DNA from: Paracoccus thiocyanatus
GTDB lineage: Bacteria > Pseudomonadota > Alphaproteobacteria > Rhodobacterales > Rhodobacteraceae
Direction: 5' to 3'
Length of the DNA stretch: 64,000 bases
Assembly: GCF_900156255.1 (NCBI RefSeq)
Contig: NZ_FTMK01000016.1
Coordinates: 1 to 64,000 of the forward strand
This document shows positions 8,912-16,857 of the stretch, in pieces (position 1 is the first letter of the stretch; every line of letters begins with the position of its first letter). Both the position numbers and the translations under genes were made by a program. The notes under the pieces were generated by a model. It worked only from the letters and a program-made list of their open reading frames with translations. It was not told the origin of the DNA and made no database searches.

Positions 8912-11062
8912 ATGGCCAAAGCTGCCAGGAAGAAGCCCGTCGCCCCGATGATCGTCTTTTCGCGGGCGCGCGACATTCCGTTCAACCGCATCAGGCTGTC
9001 GGACAGCAATGTCCGCGAGACCGATGTCGAGGCGGGTCTGGACGAACTTACCCATGACATCGACCGGCGCGAGGATCTCGTGCAGGGTCTCAATGTCCGC
9101 GCCATCCTCGACGAGGACGGCAATGAGACCGGCGAGTTCGAAACCCCGGCCGGCGGCCGCCGCTACAGGTCCATCGCGCGCCTTGTCGAGGCCGGTCGCT
9201 TCCCGGCCGAAGGGCTCGTGCCCTGCATCGTCAAGAAGGCCGACGCCAAGACCTCGGCCGTGGACGACTCGCTGGCCGAGAACCTGCTGCGCCTCGCCCT
9301 GCATCCGCTCGACCAGTTCAAGGCGTTCAAGCGGATGTTCGACATGGGCATGTCGAAGGAGGAGATCGCCGACGCATGGCGGACCACCCCGCGCTACATC
9401 ATGCAGCGTCTTCGCCTCGCCACCGTCGCGCCGACGCTGCACGACGCCTATGCGCGCAACGAGATGACGCTGGCGATGCTGGAAGCCTTCACCGTCAACC
9501 CCGACCACGAGCGCCAGCAGCAGGTCTGGGAGCGCATCAGCACGTCGTGGCAGAAGGAACCCTGGCAGATCCGCAACATGCTGACCGAGACCACGGTTCC
9601 GGCCGCCGACAAGCGCGCCCGCTTCATTGGCGTTGACGCTTACGATGCGGCGGGTGGCCCGGTGCTGCGCGACCTCTTCTCCGAGGAGAACGGCGGCTGG
9701 TTGCAGGACGTCACGCTTCTCGACCGGCTGGTCGACGAGAAGCTGCGCACCGTCGCCGACGAGATCGCCGGTCAGGGCTGGAAGTGGATCGACGCGGCAG
9801 TCGAGCTGCCCTACGGCCACACCAACGGGTTGCGCAGGCTGGTCGGCGTGACCCAGGAACTGACCGACGAGGAACGCGCCACCCGAGAGGCGCTGCGCGA
9901 CGAGTATGACGAACTCGAAGCGCAGTATGCCGAAGCCGACGAGCTGCCCGATGAGGTCGATCAGCGGCTCGGGGAAATCGAAGCCGAGCTGGAAGCCTTC
10001 GAGAATCGGCCTGTCACCTTCGCGCCGGAAGACATCGCTCGTGCCGGTGTCTTCGTCAGCATCGGCCGCGATGGCGAGTTGATCGTCAGCAACGGCTACG
10101 TCCGCTCCGAGGACGAACAACCCGAGACCGTCGATGGCGAGGATGCCACCGAGGGTGCGGACCCGTCCGATCCCGATGCCGTGCAGCGCGCGGTCATCAC
10201 CGTCGGCGGCGAGCCCGTCCCGGACGCCGATGAAGAGGAGGACGATGCCGTCAAGCCGTTGCCCGAGCGACTCGTGACCGACCTGACCGCCTGGCGGACG
10301 CTGGCGCTGCGCAATGCGCTTGCCGAGAATCCGCGCGTCGCCATGACGGCGCTGCTGCACAAGCTGGTTCTCGATACTTTCGAGCGCACCGCCACCTCGG
10401 GAACCAGCCTCTATGCCGCCGTGCGTCACATCTATCTTCCCACGGATGCGACCGGGCTCGCTGACAGCGCCGCCGCGAAGATGATCGACGAGCGCGCGGA
10501 CGCCTGGCGGGGGGACATTCCCTCCGGTGATGACGACCGGCTCTGGGACTGGATCGACGGTCTCGACGATGCCAGCCGCCTGGCGCTGCTTGCGCATTGC
10601 GTCAGTTTCGGCGTCAACGCGCTCTACGAGCGGCCCAACCCCTATTCGGGGAATGGCATCTCGCAGCACGGTCTCGACCGCCGCATGGCCGAGGCCGAAC
10701 GGCTGGCGCAGGCCACCGGCCTCGACCTCGTCGAAGCGGGCTGGAGGCCAACGGTCGAGAACTATCTGGGCCGCGTGACCAAGACCCGCATCATCGAGGC
10801 GGTGCGCGAGGGTGCCGGCGATCGCGCGGCCGATCTCATCGCGCATCTCAAGAAGGGCGACATGGCGAAGGAGGCCGAACGGCTCCTGGCCGATACCGGC
10901 TGGCTGCCGGAGCCGCTGCGCCCCGCCATCGAGGCGCAGGCCGTGGATGGCGCGACCGATCAGGACGAGGACAGCGTGGCGCTGCCCGACTTCCTCGCCG
11001 GTGGCCATGAGGACACGGCCGAGGCCGCCGACGATCCGGAGGCCCTCGTCGCCGCCGAGTGA
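8912..11062 (+). CDS. ParB/RepB/Spo0J-type nuclease-domain protein
   Basis: 716 residues from ATG 8912, chosen because the recurrent leader with GCGGAG ends just upstream; an earlier in-frame ATG at 8807 lies inside that leader. The N-terminus holds a ParB/Srx-like domain: IPFNRIRLSDSNVRETD, then TPAGGRRYRSIARLVE (the GGRR-x-R-ARL motif) and DDSLAENLLRLALHPLDQ. An HTH-like segment (SKEEIADAWRTTPRYIMQRL) follows. The long acidic C-terminus is typical of the large plasmid/ICE ParB-like family and not of a partner for the small ParA at 46261. Likely a DNA-binding maintenance or regulatory protein; the precise role is unknown. Confidence 0.85.
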   Translation: MAKAARKKPVAPMIVFSRARDIPFNRIRLSDSNVRETDVEAGLDELTHDIDRREDLVQGLNVRAILDEDGNETGEFETPAGGRRYRSIARLVEAGRFPAEGLVPCIVKKADAKTSAVDDSLAENLLRLALHPLDQFKAFKRMFDMGMSKEEIADAWRTTPRYIMQRLRLATVAPTLHDAYARNEMTLAMLEAFTVNPDHERQQQVWERISTSWQKEPWQIRNMLTETTVPAADKRARFIGVDAYDAAGGPVLRDLFSEENGGWLQDVTLLDRLVDEKLRTVADEIAGQGWKWIDAAVELPYGHTNGLRRLVGVTQELTDEERATREALRDEYDELEAQYAEADELPDEVDQRLGEIEAELEAFENRPVTFAPEDIARAGVFVSIGRDGELIVSNGYVRSEDEQPETVDGEDATEGADPSDPDAVQRAVITVGGEPVPDADEEEDDAVKPLPERLVTDLTAWRTLALRNALAENPRVAMTALLHKLVLDTFERTATSGTSLYAAVRHIYLPTDATGLADSAAAKMIDERADAWRGDIPSGDDDRLWDWIDGLDDASRLALLAHCVSFGVNALYERPNPYSGNGISQHGLDRRMAEAERLAQATGLDLVEAGWRPTVENYLGRVTKTRIIEAVREGAGDRAADLIAHLKKGDMAKEAERLLADTGWLPEPLRPAIEAQAVDGATDQDEDSVALPDFLAGGHEDTAEAADDPEALVAAE

Positions 11063-11116
11063 CGCGAATCAGCGGGGCGGCCTCCGTCGCCCCGCATTCC
11101 ATCCCTTCCATCTCAA

Positions 11117-11153
11117 GGCCCGGCATCTCGCCGGGCCGCTTTCGTTTCAGGAG
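11117..11153 (+). promoter_or_regulatory. Hairpin plus TTTCAGGAG module, copy 1
   Basis: GGCCCGG/CCGGGCC hairpin (11117-11137), then CTTTCGTTTCAGGAG with the RBS of the next gene. The same arrangement occurs at 11660 and 15069. It could terminate upstream transcription or act as an attenuator in front of the RBS. Confidence 0.55.
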
Positions 11154-11160
11154 CAAGATC

Positions 11161-11637
11161 ATGTCCGCTTCCCTCATCTTCGACATCGTGCCGCTCGGCT
11201 CGCTCGTGGCCTACAGCGACGGCCAGCCGAAGCCGCCCGCACGTTTCACCAAGAAGCTCGCCGCGTGGAAATCCCGCAACGGGGCCGGTCGTCTCGTGCG
11301 CAAGGAACCGGGCCGCGAGCGCCCGACCTACACGACCACGCCGTCCTTCACCCTGCATGAAGGCGATTTCGGCGAAGGCGGCATCATTCTTATCACCGTC
11401 ATGCGCAGCTACGGCATCGACAGCGATCTGAGCTTCCGGGTGATCGAACGCCCGAAGATCGGTCAAGTCCGCGTTGTGCAGGATGTCGGAGAGAACGTCG
11501 AATTGCTGCACCTCGCGGAGAACCACGAGGCGGCCGAACTCTGGCTAGCCAGGAACGGCTACACCCGCGCGCGCCTCGAGGAGATCACCGCCGACGAGGC
11601 AGGCGCCGACGCCGTCGAGGGTCGAGCTGCCGCGTGA
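11161..11637 (+). CDS. Conserved hypothetical protein of the ICE accessory region
   Basis: 158 residues from ATG 11161, seven nucleotides after AGGAG. I do not recognise a named family. It starts with a hydrophobic strand-like segment (LIFDIVPLGSLVAYSDG), then a basic linker (PARFTKKLAAWKSRNGAG) and a mixed alpha/beta body ending in an acidic, alanine-rich tail. No signal peptide or membrane segment. It sits between a ParB-like gene and DUF6117 and shares their hairpin/RBS module, so it belongs to the same accessory set. Confidence 0.75.
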   Translation: MSASLIFDIVPLGSLVAYSDGQPKPPARFTKKLAAWKSRNGAGRLVRKEPGRERPTYTTTPSFTLHEGDFGEGGIILITVMRSYGIDSDLSFRVIERPKIGQVRVVQDVGENVELLHLAENHEAAELWLARNGYTRARLEEITADEAGADAVEGRAAA

Positions 11638-11659
11638 CGTTCGCCGATCCCGTTCATCC

Positions 11660-11702
11660 GGCCCGCTTGTCCCGTAACGGCGGGCCTTCTTCGTTTCAGG
11701 AG
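11660..11702 (+). promoter_or_regulatory. Hairpin plus TTTCAGGAG module, copy 2
   Basis: GGCCCGC/GCGGGCC stem (11660-11686) followed by TTCTTCGTTTCAGGAG. It stands between the genes at 11161 and 11709. Confidence 0.55.
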
Positions 11703-11708
11703 AACACA

Positions 11709-11975
11709 ATGGCCATTCCCGATCCCGTTCGAACGAACTTCGACACTCTGCTTCGTGCTGCCGATGACGGCAATCTCGCCCTTATGGAATGCCTCGACGC
11801 CGCGACCCGTGAGACACGCTATGTCCTGTGCGCGGTCGGCCGCGACGGGGGTGATTACGTCTTCACGCCGTTCGGCCATCTCGCAAGCGGCAACCCCTAT
11901 GACGCCTATCTGCCGCCGGATCCCGACGATCCTGCCGGCTTTGTCGAGAAGGCCGAAGATGGGGGCGCATCATGA
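11709..11975 (+). CDS. DUF6117 family protein
   Basis: 88 residues from ATG 11709 behind AGGAG. The sequence NFDTLLRAADDGNLALMEC, then YVLCAVGRDGGDYVFTPFGH and GNPYDAYLPPD is characteristic of the small DUF6117 family found on alphaproteobacterial mobile elements. Function unknown; cytoplasmic. Its stop overlaps the next start (ATGATGA), suggesting translational coupling. Confidence 0.8.
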   Translation: MAIPDPVRTNFDTLLRAADDGNLALMECLDAATRETRYVLCAVGRDGGDYVFTPFGHLASGNPYDAYLPPDPDDPAGFVEKAEDGGAS

Positions 11976-12268
11976 TGACGGTCGATGAAATCTTCGCCGA
12001 TGACCGCCGCAATCCGCCATCGGAGCGCTCGCTTCCCTGGGAGGAAACCCGCAACGGCGTCACCGTCATCGTGGAACCGAAACCGCATTGGGCCGAGGAC
12101 ATGCGCGCCTTCCGGCTCGATGCCCGCGAATACTGCCGCTATGCCGACTGGACGGCCCATGGCGCCCGGACGCGCTTTTTCGGTCATATCGACACCTCCG
12201 GCGACGATGTGATGATGAAGGCCCGCGCCATGATCGCCCGCGAAATCGCCGATGGGTTCTGGGACTGA
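11972..12268 (+). CDS. Small conserved hypothetical protein
   Basis: 98 residues; the start overlaps the stop of the DUF6117 gene. No family recognised. Features are an acidic N-terminus, an EETRNGVTVIVEPKP strand pair and an aromatic stretch (AREYCRYADWTAHG), then a helical tail (MMKARAMIAREIADGFWD). Likely co-translated with its upstream neighbour. Confidence 0.7.
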   Translation: MMTVDEIFADDRRNPPSERSLPWEETRNGVTVIVEPKPHWAEDMRAFRLDAREYCRYADWTAHGARTRFFGHIDTSGDDVMMKARAMIAREIADGFWD

Positions 12269-12692
12269 CCGGCCCTGAAAGCCGAACCTTGCACACGGGG
12301 CTATCGGGTATCGCTGCACAAGCAGCGATGGATCGAGTTCGAGCTTCACCATTGCGGCAACTCCTTGGTGTTGTGGGGGCAACGGGTTCCGTCCCCGGCC
12401 TGAAACACACCCTGAATATCCGCCGGCAACGAGGCTGGCGCAGCAAAGCATCTGCGACGGGTTTCCGGCACCGGCTCGACGCAAAGCACCATCCCCCGCT
12501 TCCATTCGCTAACCTTGGTCCGACCGTCTCTTTGCATTCAACCCTGGTGGGGTCGGCTTACGCGCGCGTGCCGCCCTCGGGGATTCGGAAAGAATCCGAA
12601 CGCCCGAGGGTGATTGCAGATCCGGTCAGACACTTCGGGCGCCTGTCGCGCGGGGGATGGTCCCCCGCCTCCAAAGACAGGAGCCGGAACCC
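12269..12692. other. 424-bp intergenic region with an inverted gene relic
   Basis: Holds a decayed, inverted copy of the small gene at 12693 (about 12333-12457, minus strand) and a hairpin CCCTCGGG/CCCGAGGG (12574-12581 with 12603-12610) in front of that gene. No other gene is supported. Confidence 0.6.
12333..12457 (-). pseudogene. Inverted, degenerate copy of the 54-aa gene at 12693
   Basis: On the minus strand this reads first like the GATGC, GCCAGCCTCG and TTTCAGGCCGGGGACGG parts of the gene at 12693, then, in another frame, ATGGTGAAGCTCGAACTCG. Both blocks also occur in the intact gene in the same order. The two parts are in different frames, so the copy is dead. Confidence 0.6.
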
Positions 12693-12857
12693 ATGTCCTA
12701 CGCAGATGCCACCGCTTTCGCCGCCAGCCTCGCCACCACGCTGATGGTCGTGATCGTCGTGTTCCAGGCCGGGGACGGCACCCACGGCGCCATGCCCGCC
12801 GACGAGTTCGACGGCGACGAAGAGATGGTGAAGCTCGAACTCGATCCCTTCGGCTGA
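12693..12857 (+). CDS. Small hypothetical protein (54 aa)
   Basis: ATG 12693 follows a purine-rich GACAGGAGCC RBS. The N-terminal half is hydrophobic (ASLATTLMVVIVVFQAGDG) and could be one membrane helix. The C-terminal half is acidic and ends MVKLELDPFG. A degenerate inverted copy at 12333-12457 keeps the same blocks, which supports it as a real unit. A GAAA-loop hairpin (12856-12873) follows directly. Confidence 0.6.
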   Translation: MSYADATAFAASLATTLMVVIVVFQAGDGTHGAMPADEFDGDEEMVKLELDPFG

Positions 12858-12913
12858 GGCGCGAAAGCGCCTCCGCCCGACGGCCCGGCCCGCGTCAGGC
12901 GCAGCCGGGCCTT
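12856..12913 (+). terminator. Two GC-rich hairpins
   Basis: GAGGCGC-GAAA-GCGCCTC (12856-12873), then GGCCCGGC/GCCGGGCC (12882-12889 with 12904-12911) followed by TT. They are terminator-like but lack a strong T tract. The second resembles the hairpins of the TTTCAGGAG modules. Confidence 0.45.
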
Positions 12914-12970
12914 GTGCCATGCGCAGGCTGCGCATCGCCAGCGGCGGTGCCGAGGCCTCGCCTCGGCTGT

Positions 12971-13067
12971 GGAAAGGGAGAGTTGGGCCGGGATCGGGGC
13001 GAGCCTGGCGGAAGGAGAGGAGAGCGCCGCCGGGCCATATCATCCCGCTCTCCTGGAGGATCATCCA
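12971..13067 (+). promoter_or_regulatory. Recurrent leader, copy 2
   Basis: GGGAGAGTTGGGCCGGGA, a purine-rich GGAGAGGAGAGCGCCG stretch, and CCTGGAGGATC as RBS before ATG 13068. Related to the leaders at 16890 and 17464. Confidence 0.4.
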
Positions 13068-13556
13068 ATGACCGATACCGACAAACCAGCCACGCCGGAA
13101 TTCGACATGGCCGCCAGCGTCGCGCGCTTCTTCGCCGAGCGCGATGAGCGCAACCGTCGCGCTGAAGCGGTCCGTCCCGACAACAAGACGGCGCTGTTCG
13201 ATGCGCTGGCCGCCGCAGGCATCACTCTCGTGACCGTCACCTTCGACGGTTCTGGCGACAGCGGCCAGATCGAGGACATCACCGCGCAATCGGACGACCG
13301 GACCGTGGACCTGCCGCAGGGCGAGATCACCATTGCCACGGTGGCATGGGGAACCGACAAGGTGACCGCAATCTCAATGGGCGTTGAGGCGGCCATCGAA
13401 CAGCTCGCCTATGACTTCCTCTCGGAAACCCATGGCGGCTGGGAGAACAATGATGGCGCCTATGGCGAGTTCAGCTTCGATGTGGCGGCGCGCACCATCA
13501 CGCTCGACTACAACGAGCGCTACACCGCCACCGAATTCTACAGTCACGAGTTCTGA
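13068..13556 (+). CDS. DUF6878 family protein
   Basis: 162 residues from ATG 13068 behind TGGAGG. Contains ALFDALAAAGITLVTVTFDG then SGDSGQIEDI, and toward the end GAYGEFSFDVAARTITLDYN, the signature I associate with DUF6878. No membrane segment. Function unknown; a recurrent passenger of this ICE/plasmid type. The next gene starts 10 bp after its stop. Confidence 0.78.
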   Translation: MTDTDKPATPEFDMAASVARFFAERDERNRRAEAVRPDNKTALFDALAAAGITLVTVTFDGSGDSGQIEDITAQSDDRTVDLPQGEITIATVAWGTDKVTAISMGVEAAIEQLAYDFLSETHGGWENNDGAYGEFSFDVAARTITLDYNERYTATEFYSHEF

Positions 13557-13566
13557 GGGGGCGGAA

Positions 13567-13947
13567 ATGGCACATCCCTATCATCATGCGCTCTCGTCGG
13601 TGAAGAAATGGGGCGGCACGGTCGAGGATTACTTGCCCATCCATAGCTGGTTCGATGCCAGCAAGGAGATCCTGGCCGATTTTCGTCATCGCGCGCTTCG
13701 CCACCATGCCGAGGGTATCTTCATGGCCGAGAGCATTTTCGGGGCGACGATCACCCTGTCCACCGGCAGGGTGATCCCGACCCGATGGGTCGGGGAGCAG
13801 CATGTCCGCGAGGATCTGGGCCGTATCCCGTCCTTCGCCGATTGGGCGCGGGCAATCCACCCGGCGCCTTGGATGGGGCGGACGCAGCGGATCGAGGCGG
13901 AGGTCGATCCGCATTGCGTCAATGGCCGACTTCAGGAAGAAGTCTGA
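13567..13947 (+). CDS. DUF6915 family protein
   Basis: 126 residues from ATG 13567 (GGGGGCGGAA upstream). MAHPYHHALSSVKKWGG, LPIHSWFDASKE, FRHRALRHHAEGIF and GEQHVREDLGRIPSFADW are typical of DUF6915. The many conserved His and acidic residues could bind metal, but this is unproven. Co-oriented with the DUF6878 gene and probably co-transcribed. Confidence 0.8.
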   Translation: MAHPYHHALSSVKKWGGTVEDYLPIHSWFDASKEILADFRHRALRHHAEGIFMAESIFGATITLSTGRVIPTRWVGEQHVREDLGRIPSFADWARAIHPAPWMGRTQRIEAEVDPHCVNGRLQEEV

Positions 13948-13986
13948 GCAGTCGCGTCAGCCTCCCCCTTATGAAAGCCTCTTGCC

Positions 13987-14355
13987 ATGCTCAGCCATAT
14001 CGTCATCTCCGTCCTGCTCTGCACGGCTTCCTGCGAACCGGCGGAAATCCGCGTCTGGGACGGTGACTCGATCCGGCTGGGTATGGGACAGCAGTCCGAA
14101 GCTGTTCGGATATTCAACATCGACGCTCCCGAAATGGAGGGCCGCTGCATCCATGAAACCGACCTTGCCCGGCAAGCGAAGATCAGGCTGGCGGAAATCC
14201 TGCAAGGTCGGCGGGTCGAAATCCTGCGTCAGGGGACCGACCGCTATGGCCGGACCCTGGCGGCGATACGCGTCGAAGGCCGCGATGTCGGCGATATTCT
14301 CGTCGATGAAGGGCTGGCGAGAACCTGGGCCGGGCGGCGTGAGCCCTGGTGCTGA
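13987..14355 (+). CDS. Thermonuclease (SNase-like) family protein
   Basis: 122 residues. The N-terminus is short and hydrophobic (HIVISVLLCTASC), consistent with export. The SNase-like fold is indicated by VWDGDSIRLG, then VRIFNIDAPEMEG (Arg and Glu of the active site) and DRYGRTLAAI (second catalytic Arg). Length fits the small nuclease-like family of ICEs. It would act on DNA or RNA with calcium in the periplasm; a role in entry or conjugation is only suggested by location. A perfect 12-bp hairpin follows (14361-14390). Confidence 0.82.
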   Translation: MLSHIVISVLLCTASCEPAEIRVWDGDSIRLGMGQQSEAVRIFNIDAPEMEGRCIHETDLARQAKIRLAEILQGRRVEILRQGTDRYGRTLAAIRVEGRDVGDILVDEGLARTWAGRREPWC

Positions 14356-14360
14356 TCGCC

Positions 14361-14390
14361 GGATCGTCCCGCCGAGGTGCGGGACGATCC
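14361..14390 (+). terminator. Perfect 12-bp hairpin after the nuclease gene
   Basis: GGATCGTCCCGC (14361-14372) pairs perfectly with GCGGGACGATCC (14379-14390) over a 6-nt loop. No T tract, so either a weak or Rho-assisted terminator or an RNA-stabilising hairpin. Confidence 0.55.
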
Positions 14391-14400
14391 ACCGTCGGGA

Positions 14401-14486
14401 CGGGAAAGTAAGAGTGCGGGCCGGTTGGCCGTGACGGATTGTGAGGCGGGAGAGGGGCTTCCGCCGTCCGTCGCGGAGCATTCCCC
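14401..14486 (+). promoter_or_regulatory. Recurrent leader, copy 3
   Basis: GTGACGGATTGTGAGG, then GGGAGAGGGGCTTCCGCCG and CCGTCGCGGAG. It aligns nearly end to end with the leader at 8829-8911, although the downstream genes are unrelated. Confidence 0.5.
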
Positions 14487-15044
14487 ATGAGCCTTTCCCA
14501 CCACACCACTTTCGCCTCGATCGGCGAAATTGTCGCGCGACAGATCCTGCCCCGGCTGCGTCATGCCCAGAAGCTGCCGCTGCGCATCTCCTGCATCGGT
14601 ATCGCCAGCGATGACGAAAGCGATGACGTCGGCGGCTTCGACCGCACGCTCGTCATCGGCCAGTGCCAATCCCCCGAAGAGGCGCTGATCATCGCCAGCC
14701 AGCGCGTTGCGCGCGGTGATTTCCGCGTTGGACAGGGCGATGCGCTGCGCTTTCGCCCCCGCGTCATGGTCATTCAGGACAACGAACTGGGCCTTGTCCT
14801 TGCCGGTGAGGTCCGGGCCGGGATCGTGCTCTGGCAGCATCCGGTCGCCTCCGACGCCGAGGCTCGCCGCACCGTCACGGAGGCCAGCCGTCTGCGGGGC
14901 ATGGCCTTCACGGCATCCGGGCGCGGCGATGCGGTATCGGCTCGTGATCTCCGCCACCGCGCCAGCCTGCTCGAGGCGCGGCTGGTCGATCCCTTCTGGC
15001 GCGAGACGACTGCCGATCTGCTGCGGCTGCCACAAGCTGCCTGA
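14487..15044 (+). CDS. Conserved hypothetical protein of the ICE accessory region
   Basis: 185 residues from ATG 14487 behind CGCGGAG. No domain recognised. The N-terminus is a basic amphipathic helix (IVARQILPRLRHAQKLPLR), the middle has beta-type segments (ALRFRPRVMVIQDNELGLV) and the C-terminus is helical. It shares a leader with the ParB-like gene 5.5 kb upstream, so it is likely in the same regulatory set. Confidence 0.72.
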   Translation: MSLSHHTTFASIGEIVARQILPRLRHAQKLPLRISCIGIASDDESDDVGGFDRTLVIGQCQSPEEALIIASQRVARGDFRVGQGDALRFRPRVMVIQDNELGLVLAGEVRAGIVLWQHPVASDAEARRTVTEASRLRGMAFTASGRGDAVSARDLRHRASLLEARLVDPFWRETTADLLRLPQAA

Positions 15045-15068
15045 CCTGTCGCCCCTTTCCATCCACTA

Positions 15069-15104
15069 GGCCCGGCCCCGCGCCGGGCCTTCTCGTTTCA
15101 GGAG
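15069..15104 (+). promoter_or_regulatory. Hairpin plus TTTCAGGAG module, copy 3
   Basis: GGCCCGG/CCGGGCC stem (15069-15089), then TTCTCGTTTCAGGAG and the ATG at 15111. Third copy of the module at 11117 and 11660. Confidence 0.55.
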
Positions 15105-15110
15105 CCTGAC

Positions 15111-15527
15111 ATGGCCGACTACTTCACCCATTTCTCCTGCCTGCTCGACGTGGGCAGCCCCGAGAACGCCGCCCGCGCGCTTGATCTCTACAACGCGCTG
15201 GCGCACGAAAACGCCGCCGAAGATCCGCCCTCGGACGGCTTCATGCTTTCGATCCAGCCCGAACATGGCGGCACCCAGCTCTGGATGCGCGATGACGGCA
15301 CCGGCGATCCCGAGCATGTCATCCAGTTCGTCAAACGCTGTGCCGCCGCGTTCGGCCTGACCGGGCTATGGGGGATGCAATACGCCAATACCTGCTCACG
15401 TCCGAGAATCGACGGGTTCGGGGGCGGCGCGCATGTCCTCGACCTCGCCACCGGCGAGACGGTGGACTGGATCTACACCGACGGTTGGCTTTCCACCGTT
15501 CTGGACGGAGGCGACGCTCATGCCTGA
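15111..15527 (+). CDS. Conserved hypothetical protein
   Basis: 138 residues from ATG 15111. Family not recognised. Rich in aromatic and acidic residues (FTHFSCLLDVGSPENAARAL, TQLWMRDDGTGDPEHVIQFV). No signal peptide or membrane helix. Its stop overlaps the next start by a few bases, which indicates coupling with the 214-residue neighbour. Confidence 0.72.
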   Translation: MADYFTHFSCLLDVGSPENAARALDLYNALAHENAAEDPPSDGFMLSIQPEHGGTQLWMRDDGTGDPEHVIQFVKRCAAAFGLTGLWGMQYANTCSRPRIDGFGGGAHVLDLATGETVDWIYTDGWLSTVLDGGDAHA

Positions 15528-16164
15528 CGTCATCGAAACCACGGTCTATCGGCTCGACGAGCTTTCCGAAGCCGCGAAAGGCAAGGCCCGCGCCTGGTAT
15601 CGCGAGGGCGGCTTCGACTACGATTGGTACGATGCCGTCTATGAGGATTTCCGGCGGATCGCGGACATCCTCGGCATCCGCATCAAGACCCGCACCGTCC
15701 GCCTCATGGGCGGCGGCGTGCGACAAGAGCCTTGCATCTGGTTTACGGGCTTCTGGTCGCAGGGCGATGGCGCCGCGTTCGAAGGCCACTATTCCTATCG
15801 CAAAGGCACGGCGGCGGAAATCCGTGCCTATGCGCCGAAGGATGCGGAGCTGCACCGCATCGCGGATGCCCTACATCAGGCGCAACGCCGCAACTTCTAC
15901 CAGTTGACGGCCGAGACGACCCATCGGGGGCGATACTATCACGAATACTGCATGGCGATCTCGGTCACCCGCGACAGCCCGACAGGGCAGGGCATGACCG
16001 CCGATGCCGAGGAGACCGTCATCGAGGCATTGCGCGATCTCGCGCGTTGGCTCTATCGCCAGCTTGAGCGCGACTACGATGACCTGACTTCGGATGAGGC
16101 GGTCGATGAGGCCATCGGTGCCAACGAATACAGCTTCACAGTTGATGGGAATCGCTTCGGCTAA
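15520..16164 (+). CDS. Conserved hypothetical protein, often labelled TA-system antitoxin-like
   Basis: 214 residues from ATG 15520, inside the 3' end of the preceding gene. Conserved blocks are TTVYRLDELSEAAKGKARAW, PCIWFTGFWSQGDGAAFEG, HRGRYYHEYCMAIS and LYRQLERDYDDLTSDEAVDE. Homologues on phages and mobile elements have been called antitoxin of a toxin-antitoxin stability system, but I see no DNA-binding motif and no adjacent toxin on the same strand, so that label is doubtful. Confidence 0.72.
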   Translation: MPDVIETTVYRLDELSEAAKGKARAWYREGGFDYDWYDAVYEDFRRIADILGIRIKTRTVRLMGGGVRQEPCIWFTGFWSQGDGAAFEGHYSYRKGTAAEIRAYAPKDAELHRIADALHQAQRRNFYQLTAETTHRGRYYHEYCMAISVTRDSPTGQGMTADAEETVIEALRDLARWLYRQLERDYDDLTSDEAVDEAIGANEYSFTVDGNRFG

Positions 16165-16181
16165 AGCCCGGCTTTCCGGGG

Positions 16182-16565
16182 TTACAGTACCGACCGCAGG
16201 TCCGTCCGTGAGAAATCATCGCCGACAAAGAGCAACGGACAGCCGCGCTCGCTCGCGACCTCATAGGCGAAGCAATCGCCGTAGTTGAGACCGGCGGGAT
16301 GAACGCCCTTGCCCCAGCGAGCATAGGCTTCGGAGATCCTGCGTGCCGAAGCCTCCGTGACGGAGACGACCTCGAACCCAAGGCCCTCGATCAGGGCGGC
16401 AATCTCTTCCCCAACATTGCGGCGCCCTGCGACGATCAGCGTCTCGGCCACGGTTCCGGCCGAGATCAGCAATCCGTCCGCCGCCTCGATCGCCGCCATG
16501 CAGGTCTCGGCCTGCGGCTCGTCCAGCACGATCGCCATCAGCGCCGAGGTGTCGACGACGATCAC
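16182..16565 (-). CDS. vapC: VapC-type PIN-domain toxin
   Basis: 127 residues. PIN-domain RNase with the acidic metal-binding residues in expected places: D5 (VVDTSALMAI), E41 (VAETLIV), D97 (LNYGDCFAYEVA) and D116/D117 (FVGDDFSRTD). VapC toxins cleave RNA, usually initiator tRNA or rRNA. It overlaps the upstream antitoxin gene by 4 bp (ATGA), the usual order. It lies on the strand opposite its neighbours, a self-contained stabilisation module of the element. Confidence 0.92.
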   Translation of the reverse strand: MIVVDTSALMAIVLDEPQAETCMAAIEAADGLLISAGTVAETLIVAGRRNVGEEIAALIEGLGFEVVSVTEASARRISEAYARWGKGVHPAGLNYGDCFAYEVASERGCPLLFVGDDFSRTDLRSVL

Positions 16566-16819
16566 GCCGGCATCCCGTCATCACCATAGAGGAAGTCCTG
16601 ACTGCGCGCGGCATCGGCGCCGGGCAGTGCCTTGCCCCGCGCCGTGGCCCGGACCCGCTCCATCAGCGCACGCCGGCCTTTCGGGGTCGCTGCGACAGCA
16701 ACCCGCACGAGGCGGGCGACCTCATGGCCCCGCCGGGTCAGGATCACCTCGTCGCCGGCCTCGGCGCGTTTCACCAGTTCGGTGAGCTGCCCTTTCGCCT
16801 CGGTGACAGAAACCCTCAT
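16562..16819 (-). CDS. Phd/YefM-type antitoxin of the VapC pair
   Basis: 85 residues. N-terminal Phd/YefM DNA-binding fold (RVSVTEAKGQLTELVKRAEA, then GDEVILTRRGHEVARLV). The C-terminal RSQDFLYGDDGMPA would wrap the toxin. It precedes and overlaps vapC. Upstream at 16858-16878 are two ATGGTCCAT palindromes, likely the autoregulatory operator. Confidence 0.9.
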   Translation of the reverse strand: MRVSVTEAKGQLTELVKRAEAGDEVILTRRGHEVARLVRVAVAATPKGRRALMERVRATARGKALPGADAARSQDFLYGDDGMPA

Positions 16820-16857
16820 CGCACATCGCTCCAGATGTTCTCCGCTATCCTGCCAAG

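Noticed and set aside
8297..11008. 903-codon minus-strand frame
   Set aside because: Exact antisense shadow of the ParB-like gene in GC-rich DNA; low complexity and no motif.
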